Positions 27,728 through 35,848 of a stretch of 64,000 bases of DNA are shown here, in pieces. Numbering within the stretch: the stretch's first letter is position 1; each line of letters begins with the position of its first letter. The stretch comes from Mycobacterium sp. IS-836. GTDB lineage: Bacteria > Actinomycetota > Actinomycetes > Mycobacteriales > Mycobacteriaceae. The notes beneath the pieces were generated by a model. That model ran no database searches, had not been told where the DNA came from, and saw only the letters and a list, made by a program, of their open reading frames with translations. Location of the stretch: contig NZ_MBEU01000013.1 of assembly GCF_001954275.1 (NCBI RefSeq), forward strand, positions 1-64,000, in the 5' to 3' direction. The position numbers and the translations under genes were made by a program.

Positions 27728-29220
27728 TCCCCTACCTGCCGGGCCGGCCTCGCCTGGTGATCGACGGAGTTCTGCTGGCGCTGTTCGTGTTCGGCTGCTT
27801 TATCTTCGGCGTGCTCTCGGTGCGCCGAACCACCGAGGGCGTGCTGCTGATCGCCGCGTTGTTCTGCCTGGTCGTGTACTGGGTGAAGCCCGAAGGGATG
27901 GTGGGGGTCACGCTCTTCGGGGCGTTCGCCGCGCTGCCCGAAGGGTTGCACGTCGGCAAGGTCATGGGCCCGGTGGCGATCTATGCGTACCAGGTGACCG
28001 CGGTGCTGGCGATCTGCTACCTACTCCCGATCGTGCGGCTGCGGTTCGCCGATTTTCGGCTGCCGCTGATATTCACCACGGCCGTGATCATCTTCACCGC
28101 CGTCGGATTCGAGATGAGACATGACGCCGAAATGGTGGTGCGCGAATCGACGACCCTGCTGGAAATGGTCGTGGGGTTCGTGCTGGCGCTGTTGATCGTC
28201 TACGGCGGCTACCTCAAATGGACGATCCTCGTCATGATCGTGATCCTGTGGTTTTCGGCGGGCATGGCGATCGTGAGTTCGTTGCATGCCATCCGGCTGG
28301 CCGGCCGGGCGGAAAGCCTGGAGGGGACGACGGGCGCCGGGCAGGCGCTGCGCATCGTGCTGTCCACCCAGACGCCGGCCACCGCCGTGCTGAGCGCACT
28401 GATCGCCGCCGCGATCATCGGCCGGGTCCGGCCCGCCATGTTCTTCGCGCTCGGCCCTCCCGCGCTGGTGATTTCGCTGCTGTCCTTCGCCCGCAACACC
28501 CTGATCGCCGTCGCGGTGGCCGCCGCCGTCGCCTTCCTCGCCAGCTTCGGCTGGTCGGCGCTCCGCCGGACGGCGACCGTCGCCGCGGTCAGCGCGGCGA
28601 TCTTCGCGGTAACGGTGCCCGGATCGCTGTTCTTGCTGCAGCATTCGGAAGCCGGCGCATGGCTCAGCGATCAGTTCACCGCGTTCAACCAGCGGGTGCT
28701 CGGCGGGGTTACGAAAAGTGCTCTCGCCGTGGACGAGTCGACGCTGGACAGGCTGAGGGAAGTCGCCCGGCTCAACCAGGCCATCGCCCAGGCGCCGGTA
28801 TTCGGCCACGGCCTGGGCTACGCATACCAACTGCCGTCCGGGAACGACCCCAATGCCTTCGCATGGAAGCTGGGCCCCACGTACTCCCACCTCTTCTACC
28901 AGTGGTGGCTCGCCAAAGCCGGAGCGGTGGGCATGGCGGTGTTCGCCTGGTTCGCGCTCACGCCGGTCGTCCGGGCGTTCCGCTGCGCCTCGACGCCGGC
29001 GAAGATCAGCGCGGCGGTCGCCGCCGGCCTGCTCGCGATCTCGGCGGTGTGGCCGTTGCCCGAGATGCCGATGGACGCCCTGGCCCTCGGTCTTGCCCTG
29101 GGCGCGGCGATGGCCTTTGCCGGCCTGCGAGGAAGGGGCCAGGACGACGGCCAGCCGGATTTCGGTCATGGGCCGGTTAAAAGCGGTGAGTTTGCCACCG
29201 TTTCGGCCGGCCACGGCTGA
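27724..29220 (+). CDS. Wzy/O-antigen ligase-like polysaccharide polymerase
   Basis: This integral membrane protein of 498 residues has about eleven or twelve hydrophobic helices and a long extracellular loop between the late helices. The loop contains ARLNQAIAQAPVFGHGLGYAY and GPTYSHLFYQWWLAKAGAVG, the pattern of the Wzy_C/O-antigen ligase family (G-x-G and His near the end). The GTG start at 27724 overlaps the previous stop (GTGA), so it is coupled to the Wzz-like gene, as in Wzy-dependent systems. It would join lipid-linked repeat units on the outer face of the membrane. The low-complexity tail after the last helix is not conserved. Polymerase versus ligase cannot be told from sequence, but the flippase and co-polymerase neighbours favour polymerase. 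Confidence 0.8.
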   Translation: MIPYLPGRPRLVIDGVLLALFVFGCFIFGVLSVRRTTEGVLLIAALFCLVVYWVKPEGMVGVTLFGAFAALPEGLHVGKVMGPVAIYAYQVTAVLAICYLLPIVRLRFADFRLPLIFTTAVIIFTAVGFEMRHDAEMVVRESTTLLEMVVGFVLALLIVYGGYLKWTILVMIVILWFSAGMAIVSSLHAIRLAGRAESLEGTTGAGQALRIVLSTQTPATAVLSALIAAAIIGRVRPAMFFALGPPALVISLLSFARNTLIAVAVAAAVAFLASFGWSALRRTATVAAVSAAIFAVTVPGSLFLLQHSEAGAWLSDQFTAFNQRVLGGVTKSALAVDESTLDRLREVARLNQAIAQAPVFGHGLGYAYQLPSGNDPNAFAWKLGPTYSHLFYQWWLAKAGAVGMAVFAWFALTPVVRAFRCASTPAKISAAVAAGLLAISAVWPLPEMPMDALALGLALGAAMAFAGLRGRGQDDGQPDFGHGPVKSGEFATVSAGHG

Positions 29221-29277
29221 CAAGCTGATCTATGTTGACCGTGTGGTCGATTTGCTGTGGGACCTAGCCGAGCGACG

Positions 29278-30291
29278 ATGATCGCCGTCATTCACGTCGG
29301 GCCGGACATGTACAGCTTCGGCGGGACGCAGTCGGTCATCCGGGTCATCCGCGACAACAACATCGGCGCGGACGACATCCGCGTCCTGTCGACATGGAAC
29401 GGACGGCGCCACTCGAAGAGCCTCGTTCTCACGGCCCGTGCCGGACTGGCACTGGCCAGGGCCCCCCGCGCGGCCATCGTGCACTTCCACATCTCCAACG
29501 GCGGAGCGTGGTTGCGCGAAGGATCGTTGATCCGGTTAGCCAGGGCCCGGGGTTTCCGGGTGATCATCACCATCCACGGCTCCGATTTTCCCGATTTCGC
29601 CCTCTCGCACCCTCGCTTCGTCGGCGCCACGCTGAACCGCGCGGACCACGTGATCCTGTTGTCGGAGGAAGCGCGCGCCGCGACGATGGAGGTGGCGCCG
29701 ACGGTGCCAACCTCTGTGGTGGCGAATCCGATTGTGATCGATTGGGATTCGCCCGGCGCCAGCACGACGCCGCCCGTGGTGCTCTTCGCGGGCACCATCG
29801 GCCGGCGCAAGGGCGTCGATCGGCTCGTCGAGGCGTGGCGGCTGCTGCTCGCCGAGGGCATCGAGGGTCGCTGCCGGATAGTCGGCCGCGTCGATGACTA
29901 CGTTCCCCCGCCCACCGAGCGCATGTCCGTTGAGGCCCCGGTACATCCGGACGGGGTGCGTGACTTGATCCGGTCGGTGCGAGTGGTCACCCTGCCTTCG
30001 TTCGCCGAGGGAATGCCGATGATCCTGACCGAGGCCCTCGCCGGTGCGCGTCCTTTCGTGGCGACCCCGGTCGGCGGGACGGCCGAAATCGCTTCGGACC
30101 CAAGTATGCTCGTGCCCGCGGGCGATGTGCCCGCCCTGGCCGCGGCGATCGGTCGGTATCTGCGCGACGCTGACTTGGCCGAGCGCGACGGGTTGCGGGG
30201 TCAGGCGCACATCGCTGCGACCCGCAGCCCCGAAGTGATCGACGCGGAGCTCCGCCGGATCTACGAGGGCTGTGGTGTTGGAGCAGATTGA
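29278..30291 (+). CDS. GT4-family glycosyltransferase
   Basis: The product of about 337 residues is a GT-B fold transferase. The N-terminal half has GGTQSVIRVI (acceptor loop) and HFHISNGGAW, and the middle has TIHGSDFPDF. The C-terminal donor-binding half has VVLFAGTIGRRKGVDRLVEAW (Gly-Arg-Lys phosphate contact) and the E-x7-E motif region EGMPMILTEALAGARPFVAT. ATG 29278 (MIAVIHVGPD) is the start of the conserved fold; an in-frame TTG at 29257 has no support. It belongs to the plus-strand EPS group and overlaps the next gene by 20 bases. Donor and linkage are unknown. Confidence 0.88.
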   Translation: MIAVIHVGPDMYSFGGTQSVIRVIRDNNIGADDIRVLSTWNGRRHSKSLVLTARAGLALARAPRAAIVHFHISNGGAWLREGSLIRLARARGFRVIITIHGSDFPDFALSHPRFVGATLNRADHVILLSEEARAATMEVAPTVPTSVVANPIVIDWDSPGASTTPPVVLFAGTIGRRKGVDRLVEAWRLLLAEGIEGRCRIVGRVDDYVPPPTERMSVEAPVHPDGVRDLIRSVRVVTLPSFAEGMPMILTEALAGARPFVATPVGGTAEIASDPSMLVPAGDVPALAAAIGRYLRDADLAERDGLRGQAHIAATRSPEVIDAELRRIYEGCGVGAD

Positions 30292-31234
30292 ACTTCGGGG
30301 ACCGCAGCTGACACTGAGTGCGGTCGGCTTCGGATGCGGCGGGCTGATGCAGTCGCCGTCCCGGAAGGACCGCATGGCTGTGCTCCGCAACGCGGTCGAC
30401 TGCGGGATCACCCATTTCGACACCGCGCGGATGTACGGGCTTGGCATGGCGGAGGCGGAGCTGGGGCTGTTCCTGCGTACGGTCAAGCGCGACAGCGTCA
30501 CCGTCGCTACCAAGTTCGGCATCGACGTCGGCGGCGCGGCCCGCCGTCTCGGCCGCTATCAGGCTCCGGCGCGCGCGCTGCTGCGAAAAGCCCCGGGACT
30601 CCGGCGCGCCGTCAAGCAACGCGCGAACAGACCCGCGACCGCCCGGCTATACGACGCGGACATGGCCGAACGCAGCCTCGATCAGAGCCTCGCGGCGCTG
30701 GGCGTCGACTACGTCGACATCCTGTTCGTCCACGGCCCGCGGCCGGGAGACACCATCGTCGGCGATGAACTTCGCCGATTCTTCGAGCGCGCCCGCCGGC
30801 AGGGCAAGATTCGCGCGTGGGGCGTCTCCCAAGACGAGGGGCTCGACGTGGATTTCGCCGGCGCATTCGCGCCCGAGGGCGTGAGCCAGCTTCGCGCCGA
30901 TCTGCTCAATCCGCCGCCGCGTCCGGCCGATCTCGCGTTCGGCGTGCTGAACCGGCCGTACGCGGCACTCTCGGCGGCGCTGCGTGCGGACGCACTGCTG
31001 GCGCAGCGGTGGCGCGAGGCGCTCCAGATGGATCCGCTGGCCCCCGGCGTGCTCCCAAAACTGATCCTCGGGTCCTCCGCCGCCGCAACGGGTTGCCCCG
31101 CAATACTTTTCAGCACCACCAAGCCACACCGGGTCGCCGAAGCCGCGGCCGCCGTCTCGTCGCCGCCGGACGCGGAGACCTCGAACCGGTTCCACACCCT
31201 GGTCGAGGAGTTTCGAGCGGGGTTCGCGGCATGA
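30272..31234 (+). CDS. Aldo/keto reductase
   Basis: The protein has about 320 residues and a GTG start (30272 or 30275), with GAGGG upstream. Family motifs: GFGCGGLMQS, DCGITHFDTARMYGLGMAE (catalytic Asp and Tyr), ATKFGID (Lys) and YVDILFVHG, then ARRQGKIRAWGVSQD. The NADPH site near the C-terminus (GSSAAAT) is shorter than usual. It overlaps the upstream glycosyltransferase and its stop overlaps the GMC oxidoreductase start as ATGA, so it is embedded in the EPS operon. Reduction of a keto-sugar intermediate is possible, but the family is broad. Confidence 0.82.
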   Translation: MVLEQIELRGPQLTLSAVGFGCGGLMQSPSRKDRMAVLRNAVDCGITHFDTARMYGLGMAEAELGLFLRTVKRDSVTVATKFGIDVGGAARRLGRYQAPARALLRKAPGLRRAVKQRANRPATARLYDADMAERSLDQSLAALGVDYVDILFVHGPRPGDTIVGDELRRFFERARRQGKIRAWGVSQDEGLDVDFAGAFAPEGVSQLRADLLNPPPRPADLAFGVLNRPYAALSAALRADALLAQRWREALQMDPLAPGVLPKLILGSSAAATGCPAILFSTTKPHRVAEAAAAVSSPPDAETSNRFHTLVEEFRAGFAA

Positions 31235-32931
31235 TCCGCGGCCCAAAGGAATTCGTCGCCGGCACGGAGATCGAGACCGATGTGGTCGTCGTGGGGGCCG
31301 GGCCGATCGGCATTGTGACAGCGCTGGAGCTTGCCGGATCGGGCGTGCAAGTGGCGCTCATCGAAAGCGGTCTCGCGCGTACAGACCGCGCGGCGCAGGA
31401 GCTGGCGACCCTGGACTCGCGCCAAGACGACTACTTCCATTCGCGCAGTGAGCTGACGGTCCGCCGACAGGTCGGCGGGACCAGTGCGCTCTGGGGTGGC
31501 CGCTGCGTCAAGTTCGATCCCATCGATTTCGAGGACCGGCCGATCACCGCGCAGGCGCCCTGGCCGATCGCGGACAAAGAGATTGAGCCCTACCGGCAAC
31601 GGGCCTGCGATTGGGTGGGATGCGGTCAGGCCATATTCAATGCGCGCGAAATCCCCGAGATCGCGAACGACGACCTGGTCGCCGGGCTGCCCGACGGCGC
31701 GGTGCGCACGACGGATCTGGAGCGCTGGGCCCCAACACGTTTCGGCCGCGAGTACCGGGCCGCGCTGCGTGACGCCTCCCTCCTTACGTTGTGGACCGGC
31801 CTGACGTGCACCGAAATCGTGACGACCGAAGCCGGGGATTCGGTCGACCACCTCGTCGTCAAGACGCTCGACGGCCGGGCGGGCAGGGTCGTCGCAAACG
31901 ACTACATCATCGCGACCGGCGGACTCGAAGCGACTCGCCTGCTGCTCGCGTCGGATCGCCACCATCCGGCCGGCCTGGGCAACGCCGGCGGGCACCTCGG
32001 ACGCTGGTACATGTCCCACGTCGAGGCCCGCGTGGCGCGCGTGCACTTCGCCACCGACAAGGTGATCCATGCCTACGAGCGAGACAACGAGGGCGTGTAC
32101 TTGCGGCGGCGTTTTACCTTCGACCCACAGCTGCTCCGCGATACCGGGATGCCGAATGCCGCTGTCTGGCTGGTGAATCCGCCGATCAGCGACCCGGCTC
32201 ACGGAAGTGGGATCCTGTCCGGCGTGTACCTCACGTTGATCTCCCCGCTCGGCCGGTTCCTGCTCGCCCGGGCGATTCGTGAGGCGCACACCAAGACGGA
32301 CGGATCACCGCGGATCCGGGCGCATCTGCGCAACATCGTGCGAGACTTGTTCGGTTCGATTCGATTCGCGATCGTATTCCCTTACGCCCGGTTCCTCCGC
32401 AGGGGCCGCAAGGCGCCCGGCTTCTTCGTCAAGAGCGCCGACAATCGGTATCTGCTGCACTACCACGGCGAGCATCTTCCGCACTGGGAGAGCTGCGTCG
32501 AGCTCACCGACGAGCGGGATTCGCTTGGCATGCGCAGGATCCGGACCCATATGCACTTCTCGGACGCCGACTACGAGAGTGTGCGCAAGGCCATCGCCCT
32601 GATCGACGAGCAGCTGCGCAGTCACGGTGTCGGCCGCGTGGAGTGGCTGACCGACGACGTCGAGCGGTCGGTGCATACGTTCATGAAGGGGTATGCCGGC
32701 TTCCACCAGGTCGGAACCACTCGGATGTCGGAGACTGCGCAGGACGGGGTGGTGGATCCGAATCTCGCGGTGCACGGGGTGCGCGGGCTGTACATCGCGA
32801 GCACGTCCGTCCTGCCGACATCGAGCCAGGCCAACCCGACGCTGCTTGGCATCGCCCTCGGGGTCCGGCTCGCCGAGCACGTCGCTAGCGCCCGAATCGC
32901 CTGCGGGCCACCGGATTCCAGGACAGCCTGA
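31231..32931 (+). CDS. GMC-family FAD-dependent oxidoreductase
   Basis: The protein has 566 residues. The N-terminal FAD motif is VVVVGAGPIGIVTALEL, followed by QVGGTSALWGGRCVKFDPIDF, the GMC signature. The C-terminal GMC_oxred_C domain has GYAGFHQVGTTRMSE, with the conserved catalytic His, and ending motif SSQANPTLLGIALGVRLAEHV. GMC enzymes oxidise alcohols including sugars. It is the last gene of the plus-strand EPS group, coupled to the aldo/keto reductase by ATGA, and ends five bases from the convergent glycosyltransferase. The pair may perform an oxidation-reduction on a sugar, for example an epimerisation. That is inference. Confidence 0.85.
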   Translation: MIRGPKEFVAGTEIETDVVVVGAGPIGIVTALELAGSGVQVALIESGLARTDRAAQELATLDSRQDDYFHSRSELTVRRQVGGTSALWGGRCVKFDPIDFEDRPITAQAPWPIADKEIEPYRQRACDWVGCGQAIFNAREIPEIANDDLVAGLPDGAVRTTDLERWAPTRFGREYRAALRDASLLTLWTGLTCTEIVTTEAGDSVDHLVVKTLDGRAGRVVANDYIIATGGLEATRLLLASDRHHPAGLGNAGGHLGRWYMSHVEARVARVHFATDKVIHAYERDNEGVYLRRRFTFDPQLLRDTGMPNAAVWLVNPPISDPAHGSGILSGVYLTLISPLGRFLLARAIREAHTKTDGSPRIRAHLRNIVRDLFGSIRFAIVFPYARFLRRGRKAPGFFVKSADNRYLLHYHGEHLPHWESCVELTDERDSLGMRRIRTHMHFSDADYESVRKAIALIDEQLRSHGVGRVEWLTDDVERSVHTFMKGYAGFHQVGTTRMSETAQDGVVDPNLAVHGVRGLYIASTSVLPTSSQANPTLLGIALGVRLAEHVASARIACGPPDSRTA

Positions 32932-32936
32932 GCGGG

Positions 32937-33995
32937 TCAACGCCGAGCGGACAACACCTCGGCGATAACTTCCAGAAAACGATCCGCGACGTGCTCGACG
33001 GCGCATCGGCGCGCGTAGTGGTGTGCCGCCCCCGCTCCCAGTTGTGCCGCGACGGACGGGTCGGCCAGCAGATCGAACGCGGCGGCGAGCCCGGCGACGT
33101 CGTCGACCCCGACCGGGGCGCAGCCCGGCGGCTGGTATTCGGGCAGACCGCCGACGTCGGACACGATCGGCATGACGCCGAGCTGCATGGAGAGCACCTG
33201 CACGCCGCTTTGTGACGCGCGCCGGTAGTGCGAGACCGAACCTTTCGCGGCGGCCAGCGTCGGGATCACATCGGCGTAGCGGTAACTGCCGTTGCGCCAG
33301 TGGGTGTGTTTGGGCAGCGCCCCGGCGTCCAGCGTCCCGTCGCCGATGAGCACCAGGTTGTCGCCGCGCCAGCCGCCGCCGACGACATGCCGCCGCCACG
33401 CCTCGAGCACCACGTCGACATTCTTGTAGGGGTTGAGCCGGCCGAACATGACGAAGTCGTGGCGCCCTTCGGCCCCCACGAACGGCGGCACCCGGGGCGG
33501 GTCGATGTCGCTGGCGAGCGGCACGACATGCACCGGCGTGCCGGCGACATCGCGGCGCTGCGCGACGGCGGCCGCGACGTAGTTGCAGTAGGTGATGGTG
33601 GCCGCCGAGCGGGCGCCCCAGCGGTCGAATACCGCCCGCTCGTAGGACGGCCGCTCCTCGTCGGGGTCGTGCGGATTGTCGTCGTGCACCACCTGGATCC
33701 GTGGGGTGCGGCCGGCCAGCGCGATCCAGCGTGGATCACGGACGATTTCGGCGATCACGACGTCGGGCCGGAACCGGCGGACGCGGCGCCACGCCTTGAC
33801 GGTCGGGGGCCACGTCGCGGCGGTCTTGAATCGCGGATCGAGCACCAACTCGTAGTCCCGCGCGGCGTCCGACTCCGGGTGCCGGTCGGAGGTCACCAGG
33901 AGCACGTCGGCCCCCCGCCGGATCAGCGCCTCGGACTGAACGCGTACCGCAGGCCGCGTCCACGGCGAAAGCCACAGCACCCGAGGCGAATTCAC
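32937..33995 (-). CDS. GT4-type glycosyltransferase
   Basis: The product has 352 residues, a GT-B fold and a GTG start. The N-terminal half has RVLWLSPWTRPAVRVQSEAL and DVVIAEIVRDPRW. The C-terminal Glycos_transf_1 half has DFVMFGRLNPYKNVDVVLEAW, LVLIGDGTLDAG and the donor loop SQSGVQVLSMQLGVMPIVSDVGGLPEY. The GTG at 33995 overlaps the stop of the upstream methyltransferase as GTGA. It is the last gene of the minus-strand EPS group. Sugar specificity is unknown. Confidence 0.85.
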   Translation of the reverse strand: MNSPRVLWLSPWTRPAVRVQSEALIRRGADVLLVTSDRHPESDAARDYELVLDPRFKTAATWPPTVKAWRRVRRFRPDVVIAEIVRDPRWIALAGRTPRIQVVHDDNPHDPDEERPSYERAVFDRWGARSAATITYCNYVAAAVAQRRDVAGTPVHVVPLASDIDPPRVPPFVGAEGRHDFVMFGRLNPYKNVDVVLEAWRRHVVGGGWRGDNLVLIGDGTLDAGALPKHTHWRNGSYRYADVIPTLAAAKGSVSHYRRASQSGVQVLSMQLGVMPIVSDVGGLPEYQPPGCAPVGVDDVAGLAAAFDLLADPSVAAQLGAGAAHHYARRCAVEHVADRFLEVIAEVLSARR

Positions 33996-34813
33996 GCTTC
34001 TCCGTCGGCCTGCAGGAACATGTCGGCGTCGGTCCACATCCGGGTCTCCAGCGCGCGTCGCGGCACGCCTTGGAGGAGGTTGGTGACCCGCGGGGAGGCC
34101 AGGAGGCGCCAGGCCAGCGGATTGATCTTCGCCCGCGTCCAGATGTGCAGGCCCATCCCCCCGAGCCACCACCACCGGGTCTTGGAGGTGTGGAAGTGCA
34201 TGCCGAAGCGCTCTCCGATCAGCTCCAGCGTCCGCTTTTGATAGAAGGTGATGTGCTGCCCGGTGGCGAAGGCGTAGTACATCCATTCCTCCGTCGGCGG
34301 GGGCCCGCCGTCGAAAAGCTCCGTCGTGAAGACGATGGTGTCGGTGCCCGTCGTCTCCAGCAGCTCGGCCACGAACGCGACCGGGTCGGTGAGATGTTCC
34401 ATCACTTCGAAGGCGGTGACCGCCGTGTACGGCGCACCCGGACCGTCGTCCGCCTCGAAGCCCTGTGCGGTCAGGTTGGGGGAGTACTTGTCCGTCCAGT
34501 AGTAGTCGAAGCCGACGTCGCGCATCAGGCGGGTGAAAACGCCGTAGCCCCCGGCCGCGTCGAGATACCGCCCGTTGCGATCGAAGAGTAAGAACAGCAG
34601 CACCGACATCGCGCGCGCCAGATATTGGTTGCGCCACAGCATGGTGGTATCGGCTGCCGCCACCGGGCTCGCATACGCTTCGTCGAGCCAATAAGGCTCT
34701 TCGGTCTGCAGCCCACCGCAGCTGTCGCAGAAATAGTACTTGCAGTCGTATTTGCCCAGGATCTTATGGGTGAACACCGGATTGGTGCTGGAACTGCAGA
34801 TGCGGCACAGCAC
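33992..34813 (-). CDS. Class I methyltransferase with N-terminal zinc-ribbon-like motif
   Basis: The protein of about 273 residues starts with CRIC and, about thirty residues on, CDSCGG, a pattern that binds zinc in some sugar C-methyltransferases. The SAM-binding motif I is YLDAAGGYGVFTRLM and the post-motif is AVTAFEVMEHLTDP (Methyltransf_23 type). The GTG at 34813 is chosen because AGGAGG lies nine bases upstream; the ATG at 34834 has its GGAGG immediately adjacent, too close for good initiation. Its stop overlaps the next glycosyltransferase in GTGA. It likely decorates a nucleotide-linked sugar or glycan of the EPS; whether C- or O-methylation is unknown. Confidence 0.8.
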   Translation of the reverse strand: MLCRICSSSTNPVFTHKILGKYDCKYYFCDSCGGLQTEEPYWLDEAYASPVAAADTTMLWRNQYLARAMSVLLFLLFDRNGRYLDAAGGYGVFTRLMRDVGFDYYWTDKYSPNLTAQGFEADDGPGAPYTAVTAFEVMEHLTDPVAFVAELLETTGTDTIVFTTELFDGGPPPTEEWMYYAFATGQHITFYQKRTLELIGERFGMHFHTSKTRWWWLGGMGLHIWTRAKINPLAWRLLASPRVTNLLQGVPRRALETRMWTDADMFLQADGEA

Positions 34814-34967
34814 GATATCCAGCCTCCTGAGCATCCTCCGCGATATCAGAGCGGAAGAAGAACACTGGTGAAACTACGGCACGCTCGGCGCGGTGAGCAA
34901 GCCAAAACCGTCCGGAATTGATTGTGCGCAAGTGATTTACCCTCGGCGTGGTAGCTTTAACCTCCAA

Positions 34968-35846
34968 ATGGCCAGAAGCGCGGCACCCCCGCCGGGAAAG
35001 ACGCTGAGGCAAAGGATCCGGCGCATTCTCGGCAGTGAAACGCGGGACCAGCTCAAGGATCTGATCCTTTTCGACCATTCCCAATCGGTGAAGGCAAACC
35101 ATCCCAATCCGCTGAACCGCGCCGGGAAGAAGTGTTTTTCCGCGACCGACGAGGACGGGATAACGCTGGAGATCCTGCGCCGGATCGGCCGGCTCGACGA
35201 CGGCGTCTTCGCCGAATTCGGTGTCGGCGACGGGACGGAGAACAACACACTTATCCTTGCCGCGCTGGGCTGGAAGGGCTTCTGGGTCGGCGGCCAGGAT
35301 CTGGCGGTCGCATTCCAGCCCGGGCCGCACTTCACCTACGAAAAGGCGTGGATCACCGCGGAGAACATCCTCGACCTGAGCCGGTCGTGCCTGCAGAGAA
35401 TCGACGCCACGCAGGTCGACGTAATCTCCCTGGACCTCGACGGCAACGACATCTATCTCGTCGAAAAGCTCTTGGCGGGCGGCATCCGTCCCAAGCTGTT
35501 CATCGTCGAATACAACGGCAAGTTTCCGCCTCCAGTGAAGTTCCAGATCGCCTACGACCCCGATCATGTCTGGGAGTCCGACGACTACTTCGGGGCATCG
35601 CTGAGCAGCTTCGCCGCGCTGTTCGCGCGCTTCGACTACCGCCTGGTGTGCTGCAATTCCCACTCGGGTTCCGACGCGTTCTTCATCGACACCGCCCTGT
35701 CCGACCATTTTGCGGACGTCCCGACGGACATCGACCAGATCTACGTGGAGCCCCGGTATTTTCTCTACGGCGGATTCGGCCAGCACAAGACCTCACCCCG
35801 CACGGTTGCGAAGATCCTGGGTGCAAAACCCAAGCAGCCGAGCTGA
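34968..35846 (+). CDS. Hypothetical protein, possible Rossmann-like methyltransferase
   Basis: I do not recognise the family with confidence. The protein has about 292 residues. A basic N-terminus (LRQRIRRILGS) is followed by FAEFGVGDGTENNTLILAALG, which resembles a SAM-binding motif I, then VDVISLDLDGNDIYLVEKLL, like the acidic motif of FkbM-type methyltransferases. PKLFIVEYNGKFPP and CCNSHSGSDAFFID follow. ATG 34968 is chosen; an in-frame GTG at 34893 would extend it by 25 residues without a better ribosome site. It is on the plus strand between two minus-strand EPS genes, so it is probably transcribed on its own. A glycan-modifying role is plausible from context only. Confidence 0.6.
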   Translation: MARSAAPPPGKTLRQRIRRILGSETRDQLKDLILFDHSQSVKANHPNPLNRAGKKCFSATDEDGITLEILRRIGRLDDGVFAEFGVGDGTENNTLILAALGWKGFWVGGQDLAVAFQPGPHFTYEKAWITAENILDLSRSCLQRIDATQVDVISLDLDGNDIYLVEKLLAGGIRPKLFIVEYNGKFPPPVKFQIAYDPDHVWESDDYFGASLSSFAALFARFDYRLVCCNSHSGSDAFFIDTALSDHFADVPTDIDQIYVEPRYFLYGGFGQHKTSPRTVAKILGAKPKQPS

Positions 35847-35848
35847 AT

